Below, piece by piece: positions 63,675 to 64,000 of a stretch of DNA of 64,000 bases. Below the pieces are notes generated by a model. The model searched no databases. It saw nothing but the letters and a program-made list of their open reading frames with translations, and was not told the DNA's origin. How positions within the stretch are numbered: the first letter of the stretch is position 1; each line of letters opens with the position of its first letter. Made by a program: the position numbers and the translations under genes. Source of the DNA: Micromonospora rhizosphaerae (GTDB taxonomy: Bacteria > Actinomycetota > Actinomycetes > Mycobacteriales > Micromonosporaceae); the NCBI RefSeq assembly GCF_900091465.1, contig NZ_FMHV01000002.1, forward strand, positions 6,138,001 to 6,202,000, in the 5' to 3' direction.

Positions 63675-64000
63675 GACCCTGCGCATCGTCTGGATCTACC
63701 CCGACCTGCTCTCCACCTACGGCGACCGGGGCAACGCGCTGATCCTGGCCCGCCGGGCCCAGCTGCGCGGCATGCCGGTCGAGGTGCTGGAGGTCCGCTC
63801 CGACCAGCGGCTGCCCTCCACCGCCGACATCTACCTGCTCGGCGGCGGCGAGGACGGCCCGCAGGCGCTCGGCGCCCAGCGGCTGATCGCGGACGGCGGC
63901 CTGCACCGGGCGGTGGCCCAGGGCTCGGTGGTCTTCAGCGTCTGCGCCGGGTACCAGCTCCTCGGCACCTCCTTCTTCGCCAAGGGCACCAAGTACGCCG
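63664..64000 (+). CDS. gatD: Lipid II isoglutaminyl synthase, GatD subunit (partial)
   Basis: GatD is the glutaminase that gives ammonia to MurT. The first 112 residues are present and the frame is open at the window end. The nucleophile Cys94 is in SVCAGYQLLG and the GGGEDGPQ oxyanion loop is at 60-67. The GTG start lies within the murT 3' end, so translation is coupled. Confidence 0.92.
   Translation, partial: MSTETLRIVWIYPDLLSTYGDRGNALILARRAQLRGMPVEVLEVRSDQRLPSTADIYLLGGGEDGPQALGAQRLIADGGLHRAVAQGSVVFSVCAGYQLLGTSFFAKGTKYA

Noticed and set aside
1..64000. tRNA, rRNA or prophage genes
   Set aside because: No tRNA cloverleaf, rRNA segment, integrase or phage structural gene was recognised on either strand.

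Overview
The window is very GC-rich, with third codon positions almost all G or C. It uses many GTG/TTG starts and carries genes only on a bacterial chromosome plan. Gene content and order point to a filamentous actinomycete of the family Micromonosporaceae, most likely Micromonospora or a close relative. Supporting signs are a lgt-trp-his-dcw synteny like that of Streptomyces, PriA in place of HisA plus TrpF, DivIVA/SepF division proteins, an OhrR/Ohr pair, MurT/GatD, and many putative leaderless promoters. I saw no phage, IS element, CRISPR array, rRNA or tRNA. It reads as conserved core chromosome with small lineage-specific insertions.

Layout. Positions 1-3.2 kb hold a partial FAD monooxygenase, lgt and a Nudix protein. 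From 3.2 to 3.55 kb lies a repeat-rich gap: a 24-bp tandem array between two palindromic elements. From 3.5 to 9.8 kb come trpA-trpB-trpC, a small unknown gene, and hisI-trpE-Trp-associated membrane protein. From 9.8 to 26.4 kb lies an accessory block. It holds an aldo/keto reductase with its MerR regulator, an ABC drug-efflux operon with a TetR regulator and a clear operator, an iron-boxed DUF2470 gene divergent from a zinc-ligand-free S4 protein, a heterodimeric ABC exporter, an acyl-CoA ligase, an LtrA-like protein, and a YczR/YczE pair. From 26.4 to 34.9 kb is the histidine cluster (hisF, priA, hisH, hisB, hisC, hisD) with an ohr/ohrR module and a RidA protein inside it. From 35 to 43.9 kb are a Lon-domain protein, a DUF2567 protein, a MinD-like ATPase with a repeat-rich tail, rluD, lspA, a DksA-type protein, a CPA1-type antiporter, DUF167 and a Cys-motif membrane protein. 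From 44 to 62.1 kb is the complete-looking division and wall cluster, read leftwards: mraZ-rsmH-ftsL-ftsI-murE-murF-mraY-ftsW-murG-murC-ftsQ-ftsZ-yggS-sepF-yggT-divIVA. murD and pgeF are absent from their usual places. MurT and the start of gatD, read rightwards, close the window.

How the parts fit. The trp and his genes are split into several short operons joined by 4-bp ATGA/GTGA overlaps. PriA can serve both pathways, since no trpF is visible. The dcw cluster starts at a promoter whose -10 region sits inside three 10-bp-spaced MraZ boxes. It is divided by a hairpin between mraZ and rsmH and a strong hairpin between mraY and ftsW.

The most unusual material is non-coding. One dispersed repeat starts at the TGA stop codon of the upstream gene at four loci (eight copies), always in the direction of transcription and usually in tandem. 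A second, palindromic family sits only between convergent genes. I did not find an obviously new multi-gene system.
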